Below, one piece after another: positions 18,270-25,197 of a stretch of DNA of 64,000 bases (positions are counted from its first letter, which is position 1; each line of letters begins with the position of its first letter). Position numbers and translations under genes: made by a program. The stretch lies in contig NZ_CP019724.1 in the NCBI RefSeq assembly GCF_002005225.1, forward strand, positions 3,784,501 to 3,848,500. The letters run 5' to 3'. The stretch comes from Streptomyces pactum (GTDB lineage: Bacteria; Actinomycetota; Actinomycetes; Streptomycetales; Streptomycetaceae). The notes beneath the pieces are model-generated. The model searched no databases, had not been told where the DNA came from, and saw only the letters and a program-made list of their open reading frames with translations.

Positions 18270-19030
18270 ACCGGGGCCGCCGGTGCCGGGGGTACCTGTG
18301 CCGGGGGTACCGGGGCCGCCCGTGCCGGACTCGCCGGCGCCGGGGCCGCCCGTGCCGGACTCGCCGGTGCCCGCGGCTCCGGCTCGGGCCCCTCCGGCGG
18401 GGACCATGGCCGGCCCCTCATCAGGTCGCCCAGGCCCGCCCAGGCGAAGTTCATCAGGGTCGCCGCCGCCTGCTTCGCGGTGACGCCCTCGGTGGCGCCC
18501 GCCCAGTCGGCGAGCGACTCTGCGGCGCCGACCAGCGCCTCGGCCAGCCCGGCGACCTCCCCCTCGGGCAGATGCGGGTCCCGGTGCGCGTCCCGTGCCG
18601 CCGCGGCGATCAGCTCCGTCACGAACGCGACGATCTCCTCGCGCATCGCCGCCACCTCGGCCGCGAACCGCTCACCATGGGTACGGGCGTGGAGGTGCAG
18701 CACCCGCCAGGCGTCCGGGTTCCGCGCGGTGTGCGTGAAGAACGCCCGCAGCCCCGACCAGAGTTGCCCGTCGGCGGACAGTCCCGGACGCACACCGGCC
18801 CGCACCGCCTCGGTGAGGGCGCGGGCCTCGCGGCGGATGCAGGCGGTGAAGAGGTCGTCCTTCGAGTTCAGGTACAGATACACCAGCGGCTTGGAGACGC
18901 CCGCCAGCTCGGCGATCTCGTCCATCGACGCCGCCATGTATCCGCGTCGGCCGAAGACGCTCACGGCGGCGTCCAGCATCTGCTGCTCACGGACCGCACG
19001 CGGCATCCGCTTGGTCTTTCCAGCACCCAT
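18257..19030 (-). CDS. TetR/AcrR family transcriptional regulator
   Basis: This 257-residue regulator starts at ATG 19030 (MGAGKTKRMPRAVREQQML). The HTH is at about 13-60: VFGRRGYMAASMDEIAELAG followed by VSKPLVYLYLNSKDDLF. Residues 70-200 form the helical ligand domain. The last 45 residues are a Pro/Ala/Arg tail encoded by tandem DNA repeats and are unlikely to be structured. It probably controls the acyl-CoA cluster (16.0-18.3 kb), where two inverted repeats lie between the divergent genes. That link is inference. Confidence 0.88.
   Translation of the reverse strand: MGAGKTKRMPRAVREQQMLDAAVSVFGRRGYMAASMDEIAELAGVSKPLVYLYLNSKDDLFTACIRREARALTEAVRAGVRPGLSADGQLWSGLRAFFTHTARNPDAWRVLHLHARTHGERFAAEVAAMREEIVAFVTELIAAAARDAHRDPHLPEGEVAGLAEALVGAAESLADWAGATEGVTAKQAAATLMNFAWAGLGDLMRGRPWSPPEGPEPEPRAPASPARAAPAPASPARAAPVPPAQVPPAPAAPVQAG
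18311..18370. repeat. 30-bp tandem repeat, two copies, in the TetR tail
   Basis: A 30-bp unit at 18311-18340 is repeated at 18341-18370 with one mismatch. A shorter GTGCCGGGGGTAC repeat precedes it. On the minus strand it encodes the PASPARAAPA tail of the regulator, a likely slippage product. Confidence 0.8.
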
Positions 19031-19090
19031 GCGAATCAGCGTACGGTCCGTGCGGCGGTGATCAGGACGTCAGCACGTCGAAGGCGACGG

Positions 19091-20398
19091 TCAGGCGGCG
19101 ACCGGGACCGGCTCCGACGCCTGCTTCTCCTGCTCCGGCTCGTCGATCGGCGAGCTGTGCGCCTCGCCGTATGCCTTGCGGTCGAGCAGTCCCTCGCGGG
19201 CCGAGACGATCACCGGGATCAGCGCTTGCCCGGCAACGTTCGTCGCCGTGCGCATCATGTCCAGGATCGGGTCGATCGCGAGGAGCAGGCCGACGCCCTC
19301 CATGGGCAGGCCCAGGGTGGACAGGGTCAGGGTCAGCATGACCGTGGCGCCGGTGAGGCCGGCCGTGGCGGCGGAGCCGACCACCGAGACGAAGGCGATC
19401 AGCAGGTAGTCGCCGATGCCGAGCTGGATGTCGAAGATCTGCGCGACGAAGATCGCGGCGATCGCCGGGTAGATCGCGGCGCAGCCGTCCATCTTGGTCG
19501 TCGCGCCGAACGGCACGGCGAAGGACGCGTACTCCTTGGGCACGCCGAGGCGCTCGGTGACCTTCTGGGTCAGCGGCATGGTGCCGACGGAGGAGCGGGA
19601 GACGAAGGCGAGCTGGATCGCGGGCCAGGCGCCCTTGAAGAACTGCAGCGGGCTGGCCTTGGCGACGGTGGCGAGCAGCACCGGGTAGACCACGAACATC
19701 ACGATCGCGCAGCCGACGTAGATGTCGGCGGTGAAGGTGGCGTACTTGCCGATGAGGTCCCAGCCGTAGGTGGCGATGGCCTTGCCGATGAGGCCGACGG
19801 TGCCGAGCGGGGCGAGGCGGATGACCCACCACAGGGCCTTCTGGAGGAGTGCGAGGACGGACTCGCTCAGGTTCAGGATCGGCTGGGCCTTCTCGCCGAG
19901 CTGGAGGGCGGCGATACCGGCGACGGCGGCCATGAAGACGATCTGGAGGACGTTCAGCTCGGTGAACGGCGTGATGACGTCGGTCGGCACGATGCCGGTC
20001 AGGAAGTCGATCCAGGAGCCGGTGTGCTCGGGCTTCGCGCCGTCGGCCGGCGTGAGGCCGGTGCCGGCGCCGGGGTTGGTGAGCAGGCCGATGGTCAGGC
20101 CGATGGCCACCGCGATCAGCGACGTGATCATGAACCAGAGGAGGGTGCGGGACGCCAGGCGGGCCGCGTTGTTGACCTTCCGCAGGTTGGTGATCGACAC
20201 CAGGATCGCGAAGAAGACGAGCGGTGCGACGGCCAGCTTCAGCAGGCCGATGAAGGTGTCACCGACCTTCTCGAGGGTGGTGACCAGCCAGGATATGTCC
20301 TGGCTGCGGGCCAGCCAGCCCAGCAGAACGCCGAGGACGAGGCCGGTGAGTATCTGGGCCCAGAAGGGCACCTTGAAGTACTTCGTTACGGAAGACAC
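19091..20398 (-). CDS. dicarboxylate/amino acid:cation symporter (DAACS family), probably sulfur-linked
   Basis: GTG 20398 (MSSVTKYFKVPFWAQI) has GGAG upstream; sequence before it in frame is the non-coding leader. The 435-residue product has about eight membrane helices and two re-entrant hairpins. Family motifs include FVSRSSVGTMPLTQ, AVPFGATTKMDGCA and the DPILDMMRTATNVAG cation site. DAACS proteins import glutamate, C4-dicarboxylates or L-cystine (TcyP) with Na+ or H+. The upstream Cys-codon-rich leader peptide (20479-20580) points to regulation by cysteine supply, so cystine or a related sulfur compound is the better guess. That is inference from context. Confidence 0.88.
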   Translation of the reverse strand: MSSVTKYFKVPFWAQILTGLVLGVLLGWLARSQDISWLVTTLEKVGDTFIGLLKLAVAPLVFFAILVSITNLRKVNNAARLASRTLLWFMITSLIAVAIGLTIGLLTNPGAGTGLTPADGAKPEHTGSWIDFLTGIVPTDVITPFTELNVLQIVFMAAVAGIAALQLGEKAQPILNLSESVLALLQKALWWVIRLAPLGTVGLIGKAIATYGWDLIGKYATFTADIYVGCAIVMFVVYPVLLATVAKASPLQFFKGAWPAIQLAFVSRSSVGTMPLTQKVTERLGVPKEYASFAVPFGATTKMDGCAAIYPAIAAIFVAQIFDIQLGIGDYLLIAFVSVVGSAATAGLTGATVMLTLTLSTLGLPMEGVGLLLAIDPILDMMRTATNVAGQALIPVIVSAREGLLDRKAYGEAHSSPIDEPEQEKQASEPVPVAA

Positions 20399-20478
20399 GG
20401 ACAAGCTCCGTAGGGGGACGGGACGCGGGGGACGGACGCGCTGGGCTGACGTGGAGAACGACGGATGAGGAGGGAACG

Positions 20479-20580
20479 TCAGGGGCGACAGTTCGCGGAC
20501 GCGCACCGACAGAGGTCCACGTGCAGGCGCGCCACGAGCGCGAGGCTCGGCGGTGTGTGGGGCGCGGCTGCGTGCTTCAT
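20479..20580 (-). CDS. Cys-rich regulatory leader peptide upstream of the symporter
   Basis: ATG 20580 opens a 33-codon ORF ending in VARLHVDLCRCASANCRP, with three Cys codons in the last ten. The pattern R-x-H-V-D-L-C-R is that of the short leader peptides found before sulfur-metabolism genes in actinobacteria, where slow translation of Cys codons relieves attenuation. The stop lies 80 bases before the symporter start, and the ribosome over the Cys codons would cover the region just upstream. The -10 element is only seven bases before the ATG, so the mRNA may be leaderless, as in the mycobacterial cases. Cysteine control is inferred. Confidence 0.8.
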   Translation of the reverse strand: MKHAAAPHTPPSLALVARLHVDLCRCASANCRP

Positions 20581-20587
20581 GCACACG

Positions 20588-20632
20588 ACTTTAACACCTG
20601 TGCTTTGAGACGCCCAAAGCCTCACTTTGAGA
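20588..20632 (-). promoter_or_regulatory. promoter and operator-like half-sites for leader peptide and symporter
   Basis: On the minus strand TTGGGC (20612-20617) and TAAAGT (20588-20593) are 18 bp apart, a good vegetative promoter whose start would fall at or next to ATG 20580. Three half-sites alternate across the -35 region: CTTTG (20603-20607), CAAAG (20615-20619) and CTTTG (20625-20629). The outer two belong to an exact direct repeat CTTTGAGA spaced 22 bp, two helical turns. This looks like an operator. Confidence 0.6.
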
Positions 20633-20667
20633 GGCAGGAGAGGCCTCATGCCCGTAAAACGCAGATG

Positions 20668-20700
20668 GCCCCGGTTTCCTGTGAATTCAGAAACCGGGGC
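20668..20700 (-). terminator. hairpin terminator of the DUF4229 gene
   Basis: GCCCCGGTTTC (20668-20678) pairs perfectly with GAAACCGGGGC (20690-20700) around an 11-base loop. It lies 20 bases past the stop of the minus-strand gene ending at 20721 and upstream of the leader-peptide promoter. Confidence 0.85.
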
Positions 20701-20720
20701 GTGCACGTGCGTGACGGACG

Positions 20721-21020
20721 TTACGAGGTCTGCCCCTGCGCGCGTGCCGTGTCGTCGGCGGAGTCCTCCTGGCCGCGGTTGGCCTCGAGGTTGGCCTTCA
20801 TGCGGTCCACGCGGGTCACGACCTGGGCCGAGGCCTGGTCCCGCTGCTTGCGCAGCGCGACGTAGCTGATGGGGGCCGAGATCAGCAGGGAGAGCAGGAG
20901 GATCCACATGCCGTTGGAGTCGCCGAGGCCGCGCGGGAACACGCCGACGTAGACGAGCCCCCAGACTGCCACGAGGCAGCCCACGAAGATCCCGAGGCGC
21001 ATCAGCGTGTAGCGGAGCAT
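20721..21020 (-). CDS. DUF4229 small membrane protein
   Basis: The start at ATG 21020 (MLRYTLMRLGIFVGCLVAVW) uses GGAAGAG as a moderate ribosome binding site; a GTG at 21047 would add nine residues. The 99-residue protein has two membrane helices (about 7-27 and 37-58) followed by a charged cytosolic helix with an Arg-Lys-Gln-rich start and an acidic, Gln-rich tail. This is the DUF4229 pattern, common in Streptomyces and without an assigned function. It lies alone between a GNAT gene and the symporter leader, followed by a strong terminator. Confidence 0.82.
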   Translation of the reverse strand: MLRYTLMRLGIFVGCLVAVWGLVYVGVFPRGLGDSNGMWILLLSLLISAPISYVALRKQRDQASAQVVTRVDRMKANLEANRGQEDSADDTARAQGQTS

Positions 21021-21118
21021 CTCAATCCACTCTTCCGTTTCTGGCACAAAGAGGCACTGTCCAGTGAAACATGCCGGATCGTCGATCTCGCAGCGGGGTC
21101 GGATCCGGCGGTGGTCGC

Positions 21119-21169
21119 GCTCGGGCCGACGGCGCGCTCGGGCCGACGGCGCGCTCGGGCCGACGGCGC
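21119..21169. repeat. 17-bp tandem repeat, three perfect copies
   Basis: The unit GCTCGGGCCGACGGCGC runs from 21119 in three perfect copies, with a partial fourth reaching the stop codon of the GNAT gene at 21172. It lies between the GNAT stop and the DUF4229 start, so it is intergenic and suitable as a variable-number marker. Confidence 0.9.
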
Positions 21170-21171
21170 GC

Positions 21172-21696
21172 TCAGGTCAGCGACAGCAGCATGAAGACGT
21201 CGTCCCGGTCGTCGCCCGGCGCCACGCGGATCGCGCCGGGCACCCGGCCGACCTCCTTGTAGCCGCAGGACGCGTAGAACCGCTCCAGACCCAGGCCGCC
21301 GCGGCAGGTGAGCCGGATCGCCTCGATGCCGTCGACGGTGCGGGCCGCGTCCGCGGCGGCGGCCATCAGGTCCCGGCCGTAGCCCCGGCCCTGGTGGCGC
21401 GGGTGGACCATCACCGTGTAGAGCCACAGCCAGTGGGTCATCAGGCGGTGCGAGTTGAGGGCGAGGAACGCGGTGGCGGCCACCCGGCCCGTCTCGTCGC
21501 GGCCGACGAGCAGGCGGGTGCGGCCCTCGGCCATGCCCACCATGTGCTTGACCAGTTCGGGGCGGATGTCCTCCCGCGTCACCGGCGGCACGAAGCCCAC
21601 GGAGCCGCCGGCGTTGGAGACGTCGGTCCACAGGTCGAGCACGCCGTCGCGGAGGTCGGGGGTGACGGCCGGATCGAAGGTGAAAGTAAGGGACAC
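21172..21696 (-). CDS. GNAT family N-acetyltransferase
   Basis: This 174-residue protein has the GNAT core. Beta-strand 4 and the acetyl-CoA pyrophosphate loop read VMVHPRHQGRGYGRDLMAAA, containing the Q/RxxGxG/A signature. LVGRDETGRVAATAFLALN and the C-terminal ERFYASCGYKEVGRVPGA complete the fold. It transfers an acetyl group from acetyl-CoA to an unknown amine. The start is GTG 21696 (MSLTFTFDPAVTPDL). It is 16 bp downstream of the promoter side of udgX and on the same strand, so they may be cotranscribed. Confidence 0.85.
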   Translation of the reverse strand: MSLTFTFDPAVTPDLRDGVLDLWTDVSNAGGSVGFVPPVTREDIRPELVKHMVGMAEGRTRLLVGRDETGRVAATAFLALNSHRLMTHWLWLYTVMVHPRHQGRGYGRDLMAAAADAARTVDGIEAIRLTCRGGLGLERFYASCGYKEVGRVPGAIRVAPGDDRDDVFMLLSLT

Positions 21697-21712
21697 ACAG
21701 CCATGGTAACCA

Positions 21713-22363
21713 TTACCCGAGCGCCTGTGCGGCCACCTTCAGATCCGCGACCAGCCCCCGGTACGCCCCCTCCCGGTCGTCGGCCCGCAGCACCGCCGAC
21801 GGGTGCACCGTCGGCACCAGCCGCTGAGGGCGCCCGTGGACCTCCTCCTCCAGCACCGTGCCGCGCACCCGCGTGACCCGGAACGACGAGCCGAGCAGCG
21901 CCTTGCCGACCGTGGCCCCCAGCACCACGATCAGTTCGGGCTCCACGCGGTCCAGCTCGGCGGCGAGCCAGGGGCCGCAGGCGGTCGTCTCGCGCAGGGT
22001 GGGCGCCTTGTGGATACGGCGTTTGCGGGGCTCGGACCGGGTGAACTTGAAGTGCTTGACGGCGTTCGTCACGTAGGCGTCAGCCGGGTCGAGGCCGGCG
22101 TCCGCCAGCGCCCGGTCGAGCAGGCCCCCGGCGGGGCCGACGAAGGGCTTGCCCTGCCGGTCCTCCTGGTCGCCGGGCTGCTCGCCGACGAGCATGACGC
22201 GGGCGTGCGCCTTGCCGGCGCCGAACACCGTCCGGGTGGCGTCCCTGTGCAGGGGACAGCCGTGGCAGCCGGCCGCCGCGCGGCGCAGGGCGGTGAGACC
22301 GCCGCGGGCGGGGACGAAGGGCTGTGCGGTGTAGGCGTCCTCAGGGGCTGACGTGTCGGCCAT
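21713..22363 (-). CDS. udgX: UdgX-type uracil-DNA glycosylase (covalent uracil-DNA binder)
   Basis: The 216-residue product belongs to the iron-sulfur uracil-DNA glycosylase superfamily. Motif A is GEQPGDQEDRQGKPFVGPAG, and the DNA-contact motif is TVHPSAVLR. It has the KRRIH insert (in SEPRKRRIHKAP) that defines UdgX. In characterised UdgX the His of this loop attacks the deoxyribose and leaves the enzyme covalently bound to the abasic site. Cysteines in GCHGCPLH and later ACGPWL would bind the 4Fe-4S cluster. It works in uracil repair or tolerance. Confidence 0.92.
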   Translation of the reverse strand: MADTSAPEDAYTAQPFVPARGGLTALRRAAAGCHGCPLHRDATRTVFGAGKAHARVMLVGEQPGDQEDRQGKPFVGPAGGLLDRALADAGLDPADAYVTNAVKHFKFTRSEPRKRRIHKAPTLRETTACGPWLAAELDRVEPELIVVLGATVGKALLGSSFRVTRVRGTVLEEEVHGRPQRLVPTVHPSAVLRADDREGAYRGLVADLKVAAQALG

Positions 22364-22465
22364 GCGATGCGGGTACCCGCCGCGGCATTTGGGACCCGTG
22401 CCGGCCGCGACCCGCGCGGGGGTCGCTGGTGCGTGCCCACGGGGCGGAGCCGCACATCGACACAG

Positions 22466-22518
22466 CCCCGCGCCTCTTTCGGGGGCGTCCAGTGGACGCC
22501 CCAGAAAGAGGCGCGGGG
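22466..22518 (-). terminator. long hairpin terminator between mqnE and udgX
   Basis: CCCCGCGCCTCTTTC (22466-22480) pairs perfectly with GAAAGAGGCGCGGGG (22504-22518). After one mismatch, GGGGCGTCC pairs with GGACGCCCC around AGT. The 25-bp stem lies about 50 bases past the mqnE stop. The GGCGCGGGGAACTGCGCG edge is a sequence I recall as recurrent in Streptomyces intergenic regions. Confidence 0.9.
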
Positions 22519-22569
22519 AACTGCGCGTGCGGCCCCACCGGCCCGCGGCCGGAATACGACCGCGCGGAT

Positions 22570-23733
22570 TCAGACCCGCATCGGCTGCGGCGACTCCCGA
22601 CGCGCGGGGTCGGGCCCCTCGTACTCCCGGAGGACTTCGTACCGCGTGTTGCGCTCGACCGGCCGGAACCCGGCGTCGCGGATGAGGTCCAGCAGGTCCT
22701 CGCGGGTGAGCTTGTTCGGCGTACCGAAATCGTCCGCGTCGTGCGTGATCTTGTACTCGACGACCGAGCCGTCCATGTCGTCGGCGCCGTGCTGGAGGGC
22801 GAGCTGGGCGGTCTGCACGCCGTGCATGACCCAGAAGACCTTCACGTGGGGGACGTTGTCGAAGAGCAGCCGGGACACCGCGAAGGTCTTCAGGGCCTCC
22901 GCGCCGGTCGCCATCTGCGTCCGGGCCTGGAGGCGGTTGCGTACCTTGCCGTCCTTCATGTCCACGAAGTCGTGCTGGTAGCGCAGCGGGATGAAGACCT
23001 GGAAGCCGTTCGTCTCGTCCTGGAGCTCACGCAGGCGCAGTACGTGGTCCACGCGGTGGCGGGGCTCCTCGATGTGGCCGTACAGCATGGTGCACGGCGT
23101 CTTGAGCCCCTTCTCGTGCGCCAGGCGGTGGATGCGCGACCAGTCCTCCCAGTGGGTGCGGTGGTCGACGATGTGCTGCCGCACCTCCCAGTCGAAGATC
23201 TCCGCGCCACCGCCGGTCAGTGACTCCAGACCCGCGTCGATCAGCTCGTCGAGGATCTCGGAGGCGGACATCCCGGAGATGGTCTCGAAGTGGTGGATCT
23301 CGGTGGCCGTGAACGCCTTCAGCGAGACGTCCGGCAGCGCGGCCTTCAACTCCCTGAGCGAGCGCGGGTAGTAGCGCCACGGCAGGTTCGGGTGCAGGCC
23401 GTTGACGATGTGCAGCTCGGTGAGGTTCTCGCCCTCCATCGCCTTGGCGAGCTTCACCGCCTCCTCGATGCGCATCGTGTACGCGTCCTTCTCCCCCGGC
23501 TTGCGCTGGAAGGAGCAGTACGCGCAGGAGGCGGTGCACACGTTGGTCATGTTGAGGTGGCGGTTGACGTTGAAGTGGACGACGTCGCCGTTCTTGCGCG
23601 TCCGCACCTCGTGCGCGAGGCCGCCGAGCCAGGCCAGGTCGTCCGACTCGTACAGCGCGATGCCGTCCTCGCGGGTCAGCCGCTCCCCGGAGCGGACCTT
23701 CTGCTCCAGCTCCCGCTTGAGCCCGGCGTCCAT
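22570..23733 (-). CDS. mqnE: aminofutalosine synthase MqnE (radical SAM)
   Basis: This 387-residue radical SAM enzyme joins 3-enolpyruvylbenzoate (from MqnA) to SAM-derived adenosine to give aminodeoxyfutalosine. The iron-sulfur motif CTASCAYC places cysteines at 66, 70 and 73. The MqnE rather than MqnC identity is supported by HFNVNRHLNMTNVC before the cluster and by GGGAEIFDWEVR and GFQVFIPLRYQHDF later. It starts at ATG 23733 and is followed by a strong terminator. An Lrp-type regulator gene lies 45 bp upstream on the same strand and could be cotranscribed. Confidence 0.94.
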   Translation of the reverse strand: MDAGLKRELEQKVRSGERLTREDGIALYESDDLAWLGGLAHEVRTRKNGDVVHFNVNRHLNMTNVCTASCAYCSFQRKPGEKDAYTMRIEEAVKLAKAMEGENLTELHIVNGLHPNLPWRYYPRSLRELKAALPDVSLKAFTATEIHHFETISGMSASEILDELIDAGLESLTGGGAEIFDWEVRQHIVDHRTHWEDWSRIHRLAHEKGLKTPCTMLYGHIEEPRHRVDHVLRLRELQDETNGFQVFIPLRYQHDFVDMKDGKVRNRLQARTQMATGAEALKTFAVSRLLFDNVPHVKVFWVMHGVQTAQLALQHGADDMDGSVVEYKITHDADDFGTPNKLTREDLLDLIRDAGFRPVERNTRYEVLREYEGPDPARRESPQPMRV

Positions 23734-23778
23734 GCGATACCTCTTTCTGAGACAGACTCCGTAAACCGTACGCCCCGG

Positions 23779-24237
23779 CTACTGGACCTCTTCGGGCAGC
23801 TCGCCCACCCGGTTCTCCCACTTGGTGGAGAGCACGATGGTGGTCCGGGTCCTGGACACGCCCTTCGTGCCCGACAGCCGGCGGATGATGCTCTCCAGGC
23901 CGTCCACGTCGGTGGCGCGCACCTTGAGCATGTAGGAGTCGTCGCCGGCGATGAACCAGCAGTCCTCGATCTCCCGCAGGTCCCGCAGGCGCTGCGCCAC
24001 GTCCTCGTGGTCGGCGGCGTCGGAGAGCGAGACGCCGATCAGGGCGGTGACGCCGAGGCCGAGCGAGGCGGCGTCCACGGTGGCCCGGTAACCGGTGATG
24101 ACGCCGGCCGCCTCCAGCCGGTTGATGCGGTCGGTGACGCTGGGTCCCGAGAGTCCGACGAGGCGCCCCAGCTCCGCGTAGGAGGCCCGGCCGTTCTCCC
24201 TCAGGGCCTGGATGAGCTGCCTGTCCACCGCGTCCAT
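23779..24237 (-). CDS. Lrp/AsnC family transcriptional regulator
   Basis: ATG 24237 (MDAVDRQLIQALRENGRASY) gives the usual 152-residue length; upstream in-frame sequence is non-coding. The HTH (about 1-60) reads AELGRLVGLSGPSVTDRINR followed by LEAAGVITGY. The RAM ligand domain follows (about 70-150), with FIAGDDSYMLKVRATDVDGL as its core. Such proteins sense amino acids and form octamers. It sits between ubiX and mqnE, so it may control menaquinone genes, but no operator was identified. Confidence 0.9.
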   Translation of the reverse strand: MDAVDRQLIQALRENGRASYAELGRLVGLSGPSVTDRINRLEAAGVITGYRATVDAASLGLGVTALIGVSLSDAADHEDVAQRLRDLREIEDCWFIAGDDSYMLKVRATDVDGLESIIRRLSGTKGVSRTRTTIVLSTKWENRVGELPEEVQ

Positions 24238-24304
24238 GCGATCGAAGCCTTCCACTGAAGAGTTCTGAAGATGTGGGTAACAAACGTGTGGGGGGATGTG
24301 GTGC

Positions 24305-24985
24305 TCAGGTGGTGGGGCGGGCCCCGCCGAGGTCGCCGCGCCAGCGGCGGTAGAGGTCGTGCTCGACACCCGCCGCGTCGAGGACGCGCCCGGCGACGAA
24401 GTCCACCAGGTCCTGGATGTGCGTCGCCCCCGCGTAGAAGGCGGGCGAGGCGGGCACGACCGTCGCGCCCGCGTCGTCCAGTGTCACCAGGTGCCGCAGC
24501 GTCCGGCCGTCCAGCGGGGTCTCCCGGACGGCCACGACCAGCCGGCGCCCCTCCTTCAGGGTCACACTCGCCGACCGCTGCAGCAGGTCCTTCGAGAGCC
24601 CGAGCGCGACGCCCGCGACGGAGGCCGTCGACGCGGGCACGATCAGCATGCCCTTGGCCGGATACGACCCCGAGGACGGCCCGGCCGCAAGGTCGCCCGC
24701 GCTCCAGTGCCGTACCCGGTCGCCGGCCAGGTCCACGTCGAAGGTGCCGGGTTTGCCGTCGGCGCCCCGGGACAGCCATGCGTGCAGGTCGGTCCGCCAG
24801 TGGGCGTCCCGGAAGGAGATGCCGGTCTCGTCGAGCAGGGTGAGCCGCGAGGCCCGGCTGACCACCAGGTCGACGCTCTCGCCCGCGGCGAGCAGCGCCC
24901 GCAGCACCGCCGCCGCGTACGGCGTACCGGATGCCCCCGACACCCCCACGATCCAAGGCGCGCGCTGCGATTCTCCTGGGTTCAC
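24305..24985 (-). CDS. ubiX: UbiX-family flavin prenyltransferase
   Basis: The 226-residue product makes prenylated FMN from FMN and dimethylallyl phosphate, the cofactor of UbiD decarboxylases. VGVSGASGTPYAAAVLRAL is the FMN-binding start; VVSRASRLTL, PASTASVAGVALGLSKDLLQ and LVVAVRETPLDGRTL match the family. The start is GTG 24985. A UbiD-type decarboxylase gene lies at 26100, and both flank mqnP, so this set acts late in futalosine menaquinone synthesis. A CRISPR-like repeat unit lies just upstream. Confidence 0.93.
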   Translation of the reverse strand: MNPGESQRAPWIVGVSGASGTPYAAAVLRALLAAGESVDLVVSRASRLTLLDETGISFRDAHWRTDLHAWLSRGADGKPGTFDVDLAGDRVRHWSAGDLAAGPSSGSYPAKGMLIVPASTASVAGVALGLSKDLLQRSASVTLKEGRRLVVAVRETPLDGRTLRHLVTLDDAGATVVPASPAFYAGATHIQDLVDFVAGRVLDAAGVEHDLYRRWRGDLGGARPTT

Positions 24986-25029
24986 ATCTTGAGCCTATCC
25001 GGCCGCCCTCCGTGTGTGTCGGGCGGCCG

Positions 25030-25120
25030 ACTGCAATCCCCGCAGGCGCGGGGAGCACCTCGACCGTCAACGGATTCATGGGCATGGCCCTCGGGCCGTC
25101 CCCGCTGGTGCGGGGAGGAG
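25030..25120. CRISPR. orphan minimal type I-E-like CRISPR unit (two repeats, one 33-nt spacer)
   Basis: Two 29-nt repeats at 25030-25058 and 25092-25120 share the I-E hairpin CCCCGC-NNNN-GCGGGG followed by AG, and agree at 20 of 29 positions. The first ends ATCCCCGCAGGCGCGGGGAG-CAC, the 3' half of common Streptomyces I-E repeats. The spacer is 33 nt and the period 62, against 61 for I-E. Translated, the region gives the IPAGAGST and PSPLVRGG strings typical of such arrays. No cas gene is in the window. Confidence 0.65.
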
Positions 25121-25197
25121 AACCGATCAAGGTCCGATCAACGTACGAATCCCCGGGCGGGCGGACACGGCGGTTCCGCCGACGTCACCTGAAGGAG

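Noticed and set aside
25149..25170. Third CRISPR repeat at CCCCGGGCGGGC
   Set aside because: The hairpin core differs and the spacing is 51 rather than 61-62.
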